Below, piece by piece: positions 36,929-46,237 of a stretch of 64,000 bases of DNA. The DNA lies in contig NZ_SRSO01000008.1 of NCBI RefSeq assembly GCF_004791695.1, positions 1 through 64,000 of the forward strand, read 5' to 3'. Made by a program: the position numbers and the translations under genes. The stretch is from Flavivirga rizhaonensis (GTDB lineage Bacteria; Bacteroidota; Bacteroidia; Flavobacteriales; Flavobacteriaceae). The notes beneath the pieces were generated by a model. That model saw nothing but the letters and a program-made list of their open reading frames with translations. It was not told the origin of the DNA and searched no databases. Positions within the stretch are counted from its first letter, which is position 1, and the number at the start of each line of letters is the position of its first letter.

Positions 36929-37243
36929 AAAAAAAATATCTATAACATATTAAAAGGGACTTTCTTAGTAAGTGATGATTCTTTTAAGAATTGGAGGTTT
37001 ATCATTTTTATTTCTGTTTTAGCAATTATAATGATAGCAAGCTCGCATAGTGCTGATAAAAAAGTATATGAAATTGCCCGATTAAAAAATGAAGTTAAAG
37101 AAATGCGCTCGGCTTTTGTTGATAGGCGTTCCAAGCTTATGAGGCTTAAAATGGAGTCGGCAGTTATTAAGAAAATGAAAGAAAAAGGTATATCGCCTTC
37201 GGTGATCCCGCCTAAAAAAATAAAAGTAAAACCTCAAAAATAA
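36926..37243 (+). CDS. ftsL: FtsL-like cell division protein
   Basis: The 105-residue protein has one membrane helix (about residues 25-41) followed by a coiled-coil-like stretch with heptad hydrophobics (VYEIARLKNEVKEMRSAF...) and a basic tail. This size, topology and position between rsmH and ftsI are those of FtsL, which links FtsQ and FtsB-like proteins to the FtsWI synthase. The frame runs open upstream to 36878, but those 16 codons are the twin-hairpin repeat, so ATG 36926 is chosen. Confidence 0.85.
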   Translation: MKKNIYNILKGTFLVSDDSFKNWRFIIFISVLAIIMIASSHSADKKVYEIARLKNEVKEMRSAFVDRRSKLMRLKMESAVIKKMKEKGISPSVIPPKKIKVKPQK

Positions 37244-37252
37244 AGCGAGTCT

Positions 37253-39265
37253 TTGGCAGTAAAAGAGAAAGACATATTAAACCGATTGTATTTTATAGCA
37301 GGATGTATGTTCGTCTTTGGGCTTGCTGTGATGTTTAAACTGTTAAGCATTCAGTTTTTGCAAGGAGATAAGTACCGTTCTTTAGTTGATAAAAGAGATA
37401 TTCAAGATATTACTATTCCGGCAAACAGAGGTAATGTGTACGCTAACGATGGTAGTTTGTTGGCAACATCCATCCCTAAATATAATATAGCAATAGATGC
37501 TGTAACGTCACAGCGGAAAACCTTCGAAGAATTTATAAAGCCATTATGCGATTCTCTTTCGGGTTATTTGGGGAAATCTTCAAGCTATTATGAGAGAGAA
37601 ATAAGAAAAGCTAGGTTAAATAAGAATCAATACTACCTATTAGTTAAAAATATTAATTACACAGATTATGTCCGGTTTAGAAATTTTCCGCTTTTAAAAC
37701 GGGGCGCTATTTCTGGAGGATTAATTGTTGAGCAAAAAACGAAACGAGAATTTCCTATGGGGAGCATTGCAAGGCGTACTATTGGGTATGAGCGATTTGA
37801 TGAAGATGGGAATGTAACCAGACCAGGTATTGATGGTGCTTTTGGATTAAAATACTTAAGAGGAACAGACGGAATAAGAAAAAAACAGAAAATAGGTAAC
37901 GGTAAGTGGAAGCCAATGACCGATCATAATCAAGTGGAGCCAAAAGATGGTTATGATGTGTATACAACTATAGATGTTAATATTCAAGACATTGCTCACC
38001 ATGCACTTTTAAAACAATTAAATAAGTATAAGGCTGAACACGGTTGCGTGGTGGTTATGGAGGTAAAAACAGGGGAAGTTAGAGCTATTTCAAATTTGGG
38101 TAGAACGACTAAAGGGGTCTATTATGAAAAATTAAATTATGCAGTAGGAGAAAGCCATGAACCAGGTTCTACGTTTAAGGTGATGGCGATGATGGCAGCT
38201 TTAGAAGATCGAGTTATTGATACGTCTACAATTGTTGATACTAAAAAAGGTAGAAAAAGATTTTATGGTAGATATATAAATGATTCTCATCATGGGGGAT
38301 ATGGAGAAATTTCGGCAGCTCGTGCGTTGGAGGTTTCTTCTAATATTGGTTTAGCTACTATAATAGATAAGCACTATTCAGATAATCCTAAAAAATTTAT
38401 AGATAGACTTAAAGAATGGGGCTTGAACAAACCTTTAGGTGTTTCTATTATAGGAGAAGGAGAGCCTGATATTCCTGAGCCAGGTGGTGAAAAATGGAGT
38501 AGAAATGCATTGCCTTCTATGGCATATGGTTATAATTTAGAGTTAACACCACTTCAAACCTTGGCTTTTTATAATGCTATAGCAAATGATGGAGAGCTAG
38601 TAAAACCAAGGTTCTTAAAAGCAGTAAAAGAATTTGATAAAGAAATAGAAACCTTCAATAAGGAAGTAATTAAGAAAAAGATTTGTTCTGATGAAACTCT
38701 AAATAAGATACGAGAAATTTTAAAAAATATAGTGATTAGAGGTACAGGAGAGAAGTTGTACTCTGAAAATTTCTCAATGGCAGGAAAGACAGGGACTGCA
38801 AGAACCGAATATTGGATGAAAGGTTGGGAAGACGATAAAAGATATATATCCTCATTTTCAGGATATTTTCCTGTAGAAAACCCAAAATATTCATGCATAG
38901 TGGTTATTCATAAGCCAAGTACAGAAATTGGGTTTTATGGGGCAGATGTTACAGGGCCAGTATTTAAAAGAATAGCACAAAAAATATATACAGATACTCC
39001 AAGGGTTGATGAGGTGAGATCTCTTAAAATTAAGGTTGCTTCGGCGGAAAAAGAATATGAAAGTTTTTATAAGACAGCGAGCACTTATAGAACGATAATG
39101 CCAAATGTTATAGGCTTACCTGCAATGGATGCTTTGGCGCTTTTAGAGAATATGGATGTTAATATAAAAGTGGAGCTTAGTGGGAATGGTGTTGTAAAAT
39201 CGCAATCTGTTAATAAAAGCGAAAAATTAAAAGATAATCAAATAGTGGTTTTAAAAGCATCATGA
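37253..39265 (+). CDS. ftsI: Division-specific penicillin-binding protein (FtsI/PBP3-like) with PASTA domain
   Basis: The 670-residue protein has one N-terminal membrane helix, a dimerisation region, and a class B transpeptidase domain. The active-site Ser306 lies in STFK, the second motif is SSN, and the third is KTGTA. The last 60 residues look like a PASTA domain (MPNVIGLPAMDALALLENM). The protein cross-links septal peptidoglycan with FtsW. The start is TTG (37253), 9 nt after ftsL; no nearby ATG preserves the N-terminal pattern. The stop overlaps murE. Confidence 0.96.
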   Translation: MAVKEKDILNRLYFIAGCMFVFGLAVMFKLLSIQFLQGDKYRSLVDKRDIQDITIPANRGNVYANDGSLLATSIPKYNIAIDAVTSQRKTFEEFIKPLCDSLSGYLGKSSSYYEREIRKARLNKNQYYLLVKNINYTDYVRFRNFPLLKRGAISGGLIVEQKTKREFPMGSIARRTIGYERFDEDGNVTRPGIDGAFGLKYLRGTDGIRKKQKIGNGKWKPMTDHNQVEPKDGYDVYTTIDVNIQDIAHHALLKQLNKYKAEHGCVVVMEVKTGEVRAISNLGRTTKGVYYEKLNYAVGESHEPGSTFKVMAMMAALEDRVIDTSTIVDTKKGRKRFYGRYINDSHHGGYGEISAARALEVSSNIGLATIIDKHYSDNPKKFIDRLKEWGLNKPLGVSIIGEGEPDIPEPGGEKWSRNALPSMAYGYNLELTPLQTLAFYNAIANDGELVKPRFLKAVKEFDKEIETFNKEVIKKKICSDETLNKIREILKNIVIRGTGEKLYSENFSMAGKTGTARTEYWMKGWEDDKRYISSFSGYFPVENPKYSCIVVIHKPSTEIGFYGADVTGPVFKRIAQKIYTDTPRVDEVRSLKIKVASAEKEYESFYKTASTYRTIMPNVIGLPAMDALALLENMDVNIKVELSGNGVVKSQSVNKSEKLKDNQIVVLKAS

Positions 39266-40725
39266 TGGTATTAAAAGACATATTGTACAAGGTAAGTATT
39301 AACGCGGTAGTAGGGAGTACAAGCGTTAGTATAGGTACTGTTGATTTTGATTCTCGGAAAATTACAATTGGAGATTTGTTTGTTGCCATTCGTGGAAACA
39401 TTGCAGATGGTCATGATTTTATTGATATCGCTATAAATAATGGGGCTATTGGGGTTGTGTGTGAGACATTGCCAGCAACATTAATGGATGGTATTACTTA
39501 TGTAGAGGTTGGTAATTCCAGCAGAGCTTTAGCTATGATAGCATCAAATTATTATGAGGCTCCATCAGAAAACTTAAAACTTGTTGGAGTTACAGGAACC
39601 AATGGAAAAACAACCATAGCAAGTTTATTATATCAATTATTTAAAAAAGCAGGTTACAAAGTAGGGTTATTATCGACAGTGAAAATAATGGTTGATAATA
39701 CTGAGTATAAAGCAACACATACAACTCCTGATTCATTAACTATAAATAAATATTTAAAGGAGATGAACAGTGTAGGAGTTGAATTTTGTTTTATGGAAGT
39801 GAGTTCTCATGGGATTCATCAACACAGAACGGAAGGCTTGTATTTTGAAGGCGGCATTTTTACAAATTTATCTCACGATCACTTGGACTATCATAAAACA
39901 TTCTCAGAGTATAGAGATGTTAAGAAAGCATTTTTTGATGGACTTTCAGAGGACGCTTTTGCATTAGTGAATGTCGATGATAAAAATGGACTCATTATGC
40001 TCCAAAATACAAAAGCTAAAAAGTTCACTTATGCTTTAAAAGGCTATGCAGATTATAAGGCTCAAATTTTAGAAAACCAATTTAGTGGTCTATTGCTTAA
40101 AATAAATGATAGTGAGGTTTGGGCCAGGCTTATAGGAGGTTTTAATGCTTACAATATATTGGCAATTTACGCTACCGCTGAATTGTTGGGCTTAGAAAAG
40201 GTTGAAATATTACGCTTAATAAGCGAATTGGATAATGTAAGTGGGCGATTCCAGTATTTAATTTCTGATGAAAAAATCACAGCTATAGTAGATTATGCAC
40301 ATACACCAGATGCATTGAAAAATGTATTAGAAACTATTAATAGTATTCGAACTAAAAATGAAGAATTAATAACGGTAGTTGGTTGTGGTGGAGATAGAGA
40401 TAAAACCAAACGCCCAAAAATGGGGCATATAGCTTCGGCTTTAAGTACAAAAGTCATTTTTACAAGTGATAATCCGCGTAGTGAAGTCCCTGAAGATATT
40501 CTTAATGATATAGAAAAAGGTGTTGAACCTCAGAATTATAAAAAAACATTAACAATAGTAGATAGAAAACAAGCCATAAAAACAGCCTGTCAATTAGCCC
40601 AGCCTAACGATATTATTTTAATAGCAGGAAAGGGGCATGAAACATATCAAGAAATTAAAGGCGAGCGCTTTGATTTTGATGATTATAAAATAGTGCAAGA
40701 ATTTTTAAAGCAAATACAAAAATAA
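39262..40725 (+). CDS. murE: UDP-MurNAc-tripeptide ligase MurE (meso-DAP adding)
   Basis: The 487-residue protein adds the third amino acid to the peptidoglycan stem. The ATP loop is [14 protein letters not shown], the central Mur ligase segment includes [13 protein letters not shown], and the specificity motif is DNPR in [10 protein letters not shown], which marks ligases that add meso-diaminopimelate. It overlaps the ftsI stop by 4 nt. ATG 39262 or the adjacent ATG 39265 could start it. Confidence 0.97.
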   Translation: MMVLKDILYKVSINAVVGSTSVSIGTVDFDSRKITIGDLFVAIRGNIADGHDFIDIAINNGAIGVVCETLPATLMDGITYVEVGNSSRALAMIASNYYEAPSENLKLVGVTGTNGKTTIASLLYQLFKKAGYKVGLLSTVKIMVDNTEYKATHTTPDSLTINKYLKEMNSVGVEFCFMEVSSHGIHQHRTEGLYFEGGIFTNLSHDHLDYHKTFSEYRDVKKAFFDGLSEDAFALVNVDDKNGLIMLQNTKAKKFTYALKGYADYKAQILENQFSGLLLKINDSEVWARLIGGFNAYNILAIYATAELLGLEKVEILRLISELDNVSGRFQYLISDEKITAIVDYAHTPDALKNVLETINSIRTKNEELITVVGCGGDRDKTKRPKMGHIASALSTKVIFTSDNPRSEVPEDILNDIEKGVEPQNYKKTLTIVDRKQAIKTACQLAQPNDIILIAGKGHETYQEIKGERFDFDDYKIVQEFLKQIQK

Positions 40726-40726
40726 C

Positions 40727-41968
40727 ATGTTGTATTATCTATTCGATTATTTAGAAAAACAGTTTCAATTTCCTGGAGCAACTCTTTTTGGTTTTTTAAC
40801 TTTTAGAGCTGCTTTAGCAATGATTTTGTCGTTGCTTATTTCAACAATATATGGAAAACGGATTATTCGTTTTTTGCAAAGACAGCAAGTAGGTGAGACT
40901 ATTAGGAATCTAGGGTTAGCTGGGCAGCAAGAAAAAGCAGGAACACCTACTATGGGAGGGGTTATTATAATTCTGGCAACTTTAATTCCTGTGTTATTAT
41001 TGGCAAAACTGGAAAATATTTACATCATTCTATTGATCGTAACAACGCTTTGGATGGGTGTTATTGGTTTTATTGATGATTATATTAAAAAATTTAAAAA
41101 TGACAAAGAAGGTTTAAAAGGGCGATTTAAGATTCTTGGGCAAGTAGGGCTTGGTATTATAGTTGGAGTGACTTTGTTTTTCCATTCTGATGTTACCATG
41201 AAAGAAAAGCTTCCAGTGGCCGAACAACAAATTCTTTTAGCCGAAAATCCTAAAGTTGAAGCTTCAAAATTATTTAAGGATGAAATTAAGTCAACAAAGA
41301 CAACAATCCCTTTTGTAAAAGGAAATGAATTTGATTATGCAGATTTAGTAACATGGATAAGTCCGAGTTTAGGAAAGTATGCATGGATTATTTTTATTAT
41401 GATAGTCATTCTTATAATTACGGCTGTTTCAAACGGTGCTAATTTAACAGATGGTATTGATGGTTTAGCAGCAGGAACTTCGGCAATAATAGTGCTTACT
41501 TTGGGGATTTTTGCATGGGTTTCTGGTAATATCATTTTCTCAGATTATCTCAATATAATGTATATCCCAAGAGTAGAAGAGATTACTATTTATATCGCTG
41601 CTTTTGTAGGAGCATTAATAGGATTCTTATGGTATAACACATTTCCAGCTCAGGTTTTTATGGGAGACACAGGAAGTTTAACCATTGGAGGTATTATCGC
41701 TGTGATAGCTATTGCAGTTCGTAAAGAATGGCTAATTCCAGTATTGTGTGGCATCTTTTTAGCTGAAAACCTATCGGTGATCATGCAGGTGAGTTGGTTT
41801 AAATATACTAAGAAAAAATATGGAGAAGGACGTCGCATTTTTAAAATGTCACCACTTCATCATCACTATCAAAAATCGGGATATCACGAAAGTAAGATTG
41901 TAACCCGATTTTGGATTGTAGGTATTCTGTTAGCGATTCTTTCAATTGTAACATTGAAAATCAGATAA
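40727..41968 (+). CDS. mraY: Phospho-MurNAc-pentapeptide translocase MraY
   Basis: The 413-residue membrane enzyme transfers phospho-MurNAc-pentapeptide to undecaprenyl phosphate to form lipid I. Signatures include [13 protein letters not shown], the acidic cluster [20 protein letters not shown] and the [12 protein letters not shown] loop. It is about 50 residues longer than E. coli MraY because of an insertion (about residues 160-205, around EVASKLF-like charged residues), usual for Bacteroidetes. It begins 1 nt after murE. Confidence 0.97.
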   Translation: MLYYLFDYLEKQFQFPGATLFGFLTFRAALAMILSLLISTIYGKRIIRFLQRQQVGETIRNLGLAGQQEKAGTPTMGGVIIILATLIPVLLLAKLENIYIILLIVTTLWMGVIGFIDDYIKKFKNDKEGLKGRFKILGQVGLGIIVGVTLFFHSDVTMKEKLPVAEQQILLAENPKVEASKLFKDEIKSTKTTIPFVKGNEFDYADLVTWISPSLGKYAWIIFIMIVILIITAVSNGANLTDGIDGLAAGTSAIIVLTLGIFAWVSGNIIFSDYLNIMYIPRVEEITIYIAAFVGALIGFLWYNTFPAQVFMGDTGSLTIGGIIAVIAIAVRKEWLIPVLCGIFLAENLSVIMQVSWFKYTKKKYGEGRRIFKMSPLHHHYQKSGYHESKIVTRFWIVGILLAILSIVTLKIR

Positions 41969-41973
41969 TAGTT

Positions 41974-42026
41974 GTCATTCCGGAGTTTATGCTGAGCGTA
42001 GTCGAAGTAAAGGCAGGAATCTCATA
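41974..42026 (+). repeat. GTCATTCC-type repeat between mraY and murD
   Basis: It starts GTCATTCCGGAG and ends GGAATCTCAT, the two hallmark ends of the family, with GCTGAGCGTAGTCGAAGT between. It is non-coding. Confidence 0.7.
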
Positions 42027-42107
42027 ATCGTGAAAAAGAGAAATAGAGTTAGAAAAGTGATAAAAGAAATTTATATAAAAACAATTAATAAAAGCAGAGT
42101 GGTAAGT

Positions 42108-42139
42108 CCTTACCCTTTGGGGAAGGATTTAGGATGGGG
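42108..42139 (+). repeat. Twin-hairpin repeat, copy B (partial), containing the murD start codon
   Basis: The first hairpin (CCTTACCC-TTT-GGGGAAGG, one mismatch) is kept; the second is degraded to GATTTAG. The terminal GGATGGGG is kept, and its ATG (42134) is the murD start. Confidence 0.65.
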
Positions 42140-43465
42140 CGCTTAGTCATATTAGGAGGAGGAGAAAGTGGTGTTGGTACAGCGCTTCTGGGAAAAGAAA
42201 AAGGCTATGATGTTTTTGTTTCAGATAAAGGAATAATTAAAGAAACATATAAACAAGTTCTTATACATAATGAGATTGAATGGGAAGACGAAAAGCATTC
42301 TGAAGATAAAATTCTGATTGCAGATATCATCATGAAAAGTCCGGGCATACCAGATGAAGCACCTCTAGTAAAACAAATTCATGGTAAAGGAATATTGGTG
42401 GTATCTGAAATTGAATTTGCATCTAAGTTTACTAATGCTACTATTGTTGGGATTACTGGAAGTAACGGAAAAACAACAACGGCATCCTTGGCGTATCATA
42501 TTATAAAGCAAGAATTAAATGTAGGTTTAGCGGGCAATATAGGAGATAGTTTTGCTAAACAGGTTTTAGAAAAGGACTTTGAAAATTATGTGTTAGAGAT
42601 TAGTAGTTTTCAATTAGATGATATCGTCAATTTTAAACCACATATAGCTGTCATTACAAATATAACACCCGATCATTTAGATAGATATGACTATCAATTT
42701 GAGAAATATATCGCGTCAAAATTCCGAATAGCAATGAATCAAACGAAAGAAGATTATTTGATTTATGATGCAGACGATAAAGTAATAGAAAATCATCTAA
42801 AAAATAACCCGGTTCAATCAACATTATTGCCATTTTCATTAACAAAAAACATCGAGAATGGTGCTTGTTTAGAAGATAATAAGATTAAAATAGCAATAAA
42901 TAACAACCAAATAATTATGCCAACAACAAATTTAACATTAGAGGGAAAACACAACATAAAAAATGCTATGGCTGCTTCGACAGTTTCGCATTTACTGAGA
43001 ATTAGAAAGCAAACCATAAGAGAAAGCTTAGAGAATTTTCAAGGCGTTGAGCATCGTTTAGAACAGGTTTTAAAAATTAATAAAGTTCAATACATAAACG
43101 ACTCTAAAGCAACTAATGTTAATGCTACGTATTATGCGTTAGAGAGTATGGATTCTCCTACTGTTTGGATTGTAGGAGGAGAAGATAAGGGAAACGATTA
43201 TGAAGAATTATTTCCTTTTGTAAATGAAAAAGTGAAGGCTATTATTTGTTTAGGAGTTGATAATGAAAAACTAATGAGAACCTTTGAAGGTATGGTAGAT
43301 ATTATTGTTGAAACACAATTTATGAGTGAAGCTGTGAAAATCGCCTATAAAATTACAGAAGCTGGAGACAGTGTTTTATTATCGCCAGCATGTGCAAGTT
43401 TTGATTTATTTCAAAATTATGAAGATCGAGGACGTCAATTTAAAAATGCCGTAAGAAACTTATAA
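42134..43465 (+). CDS. murD: UDP-MurNAc-L-alanine:D-glutamate ligase MurD
   Basis: The 443-residue enzyme adds D-glutamate to UDP-MurNAc-L-Ala. It has the N-terminal nucleotide fold LVILGGGESGVGTALLG, the ATP loop GITGSNGKTTTASL, and the Mur ligase C-terminal part around NDSKATNVNATYYAL. The start codon lies inside the twin-hairpin repeat; the family N-terminus begins right there, so there is little doubt. It is separated from mraY by 165 nt that hold two repeats. Confidence 0.97.
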   Translation: MGRLVILGGGESGVGTALLGKEKGYDVFVSDKGIIKETYKQVLIHNEIEWEDEKHSEDKILIADIIMKSPGIPDEAPLVKQIHGKGILVVSEIEFASKFTNATIVGITGSNGKTTTASLAYHIIKQELNVGLAGNIGDSFAKQVLEKDFENYVLEISSFQLDDIVNFKPHIAVITNITPDHLDRYDYQFEKYIASKFRIAMNQTKEDYLIYDADDKVIENHLKNNPVQSTLLPFSLTKNIENGACLEDNKIKIAINNNQIIMPTTNLTLEGKHNIKNAMAASTVSHLLRIRKQTIRESLENFQGVEHRLEQVLKINKVQYINDSKATNVNATYYALESMDSPTVWIVGGEDKGNDYEELFPFVNEKVKAIICLGVDNEKLMRTFEGMVDIIVETQFMSEAVKIAYKITEAGDSVLLSPACASFDLFQNYEDRGRQFKNAVRNL

Positions 43466-43471
43466 TCGCTT

Positions 43472-43497
43472 GTCATTCCTGCGAAGGCAGGAATCTA
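43472..43497 (+). repeat. Short GTCATTCC-type hairpin between murD and ftsW
   Basis: GTCATTCCTGC-GAAG-GCAGGAATC: an 8-bp perfect hairpin (ATTCCTGC/GCAGGAAT), the minimal form of the GTCATTCC repeat family. Confidence 0.75.
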
Positions 43498-43527
43498 CAA
43501 GTATAAAGTATAATTAAATAATAATTT

Positions 43528-43566
43528 CTTCCCTTTGGGAAGATGTCCGATAGGACAGATGGGATG
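43528..43566 (+). repeat. Twin-hairpin repeat, copy C, containing the ftsW start codon
   Basis: CTTCCC-TTT-GGGAAG and TGTCC-GATA-GGACA are both perfect hairpins, followed by GATGGGATG. The final ATG (43564) is the ftsW start. It is the best-preserved copy. Confidence 0.8.
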
Positions 43567-44757
43567 CAAACAGTATTTAAAAACATAAAAGGAGATCGAT
43601 TGATTTGGGCCATAGTAACGTTGTTGGCTATAGCGTCGTTTTTGCCTGTTTATAGTGCTGCAAGTGATTTAGCATACGTCAAGCATAACGGCAATACATT
43701 TATTGCATTCGTAAAGCATTTTATGCATTTGTTTTTAGGGTTTGCTATCATGTATGGCGTTCATAAAATACCATATCGATATTTTAAAGGCTTGTCTTTA
43801 GTTATGATTCCAATAGTTTTGGTGTTGTTGATTATTACGATGTTGCAAGGCACGGTAATGGGAGGTGCTAGCGCTAGCAGATGGATTAAAATACCTATTG
43901 TGGGTATGTCTTTTCAAACATCAACTTTTGCATCAGTTGTGCTTATGGTTTATGTGGCGCGATACATGTCTAAAATTAAAGATATTAATGTGACATTAAA
44001 GACATCCATTTTACCGCTTTGGATACCTGTATTCTTAGTTTTAGCGTTGATCTTGCCATCTAACTTTTCAACAGCAGCTATTATGTTTTTAATGATTATA
44101 TTCTTGGTTTTTTTAGGCGGGTATCCCATACGTTATTTAGGAGTTATTTTAGGTTCAGGCTTGCTAGCACTAGTCTTCTTTGTAATGTTTGCCAAATTAA
44201 CAACAGGACCATTGCATGTTAAAGTAACAACATGGGAAAATAGAATAAAAAACTACTCGAATAGCGAAGATACTGAAGCTGACTATCAGATAGAAAAGGC
44301 AAAAGTAGCTATAGCATCAGGTAGAGTTTTTGGTGTAGGACCTGGTAAAAGTATCCAAAAACATGCCTTGCCACAATCATCATCAGATTTCATTTTTGCA
44401 ATTATTATTGAAGAATATGGCTTAATAGGAGGGTTTACAATTATAATTCTTTATATGTGGTTGTTATTTAGAATTATTATTGTATCTCAAAAATCTGATA
44501 CCATATTTGGTAAGCTTTTAGTGCTAGGTGTTGGATTGCCAATAGTATTTCAAGCGTTAATTAATATGGCGGTAGCTGTAGAGTTATTTCCGGTAACCGG
44601 GCAAACATTACCATTGATAAGTAGTGGAGGAACATCGATTTGGATGACATGTTTGGCTATTGGAGTTATTCTAAGTGTGAGTGCTAAACGAGAAGAAATT
44701 AAAGAACAAGAATTAAAAGAAGATAATCCGTTAGAAATTTTATCAGAAACTATCTGA
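43564..44757 (+). CDS. ftsW: Septal peptidoglycan polymerase FtsW
   Basis: The 397-residue SEDS-family glycosyltransferase polymerises lipid II at the septum with FtsI. About ten membrane helices are visible, with the conserved GASASRWIKIP segment, GVGPGKSIQKHALPQSSSDFIFAIIIEE (including the GPGxS and DFIFA motifs), and the late helix LPLISSGGTS. The frame extends seven codons upstream, but these are the twin-hairpin repeat (MSDRTDG), so ATG 43564 is chosen. Confidence 0.95.
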   Translation: MQTVFKNIKGDRLIWAIVTLLAIASFLPVYSAASDLAYVKHNGNTFIAFVKHFMHLFLGFAIMYGVHKIPYRYFKGLSLVMIPIVLVLLIITMLQGTVMGGASASRWIKIPIVGMSFQTSTFASVVLMVYVARYMSKIKDINVTLKTSILPLWIPVFLVLALILPSNFSTAAIMFLMIIFLVFLGGYPIRYLGVILGSGLLALVFFVMFAKLTTGPLHVKVTTWENRIKNYSNSEDTEADYQIEKAKVAIASGRVFGVGPGKSIQKHALPQSSSDFIFAIIIEEYGLIGGFTIIILYMWLLFRIIIVSQKSDTIFGKLLVLGVGLPIVFQALINMAVAVELFPVTGQTLPLISSGGTSIWMTCLAIGVILSVSAKREEIKEQELKEDNPLEILSETI

Positions 44758-44786
44758 TTTTAGATTTTTGAATTACGATTTGTGAG

Positions 44787-45140
44787 ATGAAACAAATATT
44801 AAAAAATAGAATAAAGAAATATGCAGCAGATTGTTGGGATTTATGCACGAAATTTCCAATTTCAAGAGAGTATAATGCATTTTGTAATCAATTAATTAGA
44901 TGTTCTAGTTCTGTTGGAGCAAATTATAGAGCAGCATGTAGGGCAAAATCAGATGCAGATTTTATAAATAAACTAAAGATTGTAGAGAAAGAAGCTGATG
45001 AAAGTATGTACTTCTTAGAGTTGTTATTAGAAATAAGTGATAAAGAGCATGCGCAAATAAAAAGATTGCATGCTGAAGGTAATGAACTTTTATCAATAGT
45101 AGTAGCATCGATAAAAACAATGCGTAATCGTAAATCGTGA
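44787..45140 (+). CDS. Four-helix-bundle protein (23S rRNA intervening-sequence protein family)
   Basis: The 117-residue all-helical protein has the family pattern: [55 protein letters not shown]. The family was first found in insertions of 23S rRNA genes and now appears scattered in Bacteroidetes; its function is unknown. It is out of place here, wedged between ftsW and murG. Its flanks carry imperfect 12-nt inverted repeats (44770-44781 and 45132-45143), and its stop overlaps the murG GTG start by 4 nt, so it is co-transcribed with the cell-wall genes. Confidence 0.88.
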   Translation: MKQILKNRIKKYAADCWDLCTKFPISREYNAFCNQLIRCSSSVGANYRAACRAKSDADFINKLKIVEKEADESMYFLELLLEISDKEHAQIKRLHAEGNELLSIVVASIKTMRNRKS

Positions 45141-46237
45141 ATCAAAAGTATAAAATCATATTATCCGGAGGAGGAACAGGAGGGCATATTTACCCTGCCA
45201 TTGCTATTGCTAATGAGTTAAAGTCTCGTTTTCCAGATGCAAGGTTTCTGTTTGTGGGGGCTAAAGATAGAATGGAGATGGAAAAAGTACCACAAGCTGG
45301 ATATGATATTAAAGGGCTTTGGATTTCTGGAATTCAGCGTAAGCTAAGTCTGAAAAATTTGGTGTTTCCTTTTAAGTTAATTAGTAGTCTTTGGAATGCG
45401 AGAAGAATAATAAAATCGTTTAAGCCAGATGTAGCGATAGGAACAGGTGGCTTTGCTAGTGGGCCATTGTTGTATGTAGCGGCATCAAATAAAATTCCAA
45501 GTTTAATACAAGAGCAAAATTCGTATCCTGGAATTACTAATAAGTTATTGTCTAAAAAAACACAAAAAATATGTGTGGCCTACGATGGTTTAGAACGTTT
45601 CTTTCCTAGCGAAAAAATTATAAAAACAGGGAATCCAGTACGTCAGGACTTATTAGATGTGGATAGTAAAACAGTCGAAGCTAAAGAGTTTTTTAATCTA
45701 AAACATGGAAAATATACACTCTTGGTTTTAGGAGGAAGCTTAGGGGCAAAAAGAGTGAATGAGTTGATTGAGAATAAACTAGATTTTTTGGATATGCAAA
45801 ATGTTCAAATAATATGGCAGTGCGGTAAGTTGTATTACCAGCAGTATAAGATTTATAATAATACAAAGCATGTACAGGTTTATGAATTTTTAAATAATAT
45901 GGATTTTGCTTACGCCGCGGCAGATATTGTCATATCTAGAGCAGGAGCAAGTTCGGTTTCAGAATTGTGTATAGTAGGTAAACCGGTCATTTTTATTCCA
46001 TCTCCAAATGTGGCAGAAGATCATCAAACAAAAAATGCGATGGCGATTGTGGATAATGATGCGGCGATGTTAATTAAGGAATCGGATTTGGATGTGGATT
46101 TTGAAAACAAGTTCTCACAACTTGTAGCATCTCCTGAAAAGCAAAAAGAATTAGGAGATAACATAAAGAAATTGGCATTGGTAAATGCCACAAATCAAAT
46201 AGTGGACGAAGTAGTAAAGCTTTTGAACAAAGAATAA
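45137..46237 (+). CDS. murG: UDP-GlcNAc:lipid I N-acetylglucosaminyltransferase MurG
   Basis: The 366-residue enzyme makes lipid II from lipid I at the inner face of the membrane. The N-terminal [15 protein letters not shown], the acceptor-side [23 protein letters not shown] and the donor-binding [12 protein letters not shown] are all present. It starts with GTG, which lies within the stop region of the four-helix-bundle gene (GTGA overlap). Length is normal. Confidence 0.96.
   Translation: MNQKYKIILSGGGTGGHIYPAIAIANELKSRFPDARFLFVGAKDRMEMEKVPQAGYDIKGLWISGIQRKLSLKNLVFPFKLISSLWNARRIIKSFKPDVAIGTGGFASGPLLYVAASNKIPSLIQEQNSYPGITNKLLSKKTQKICVAYDGLERFFPSEKIIKTGNPVRQDLLDVDSKTVEAKEFFNLKHGKYTLLVLGGSLGAKRVNELIENKLDFLDMQNVQIIWQCGKLYYQQYKIYNNTKHVQVYEFLNNMDFAYAAADIVISRAGASSVSELCIVGKPVIFIPSPNVAEDHQTKNAMAIVDNDAAMLIKESDLDVDFENKFSQLVASPEKQKELGDNIKKLALVNATNQIVDEVVKLLNKE

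Noticed and set aside
43543..43563. Upstream start for ftsW at 43543
   Set aside because: The seven extra codons are within the twin-hairpin repeat.
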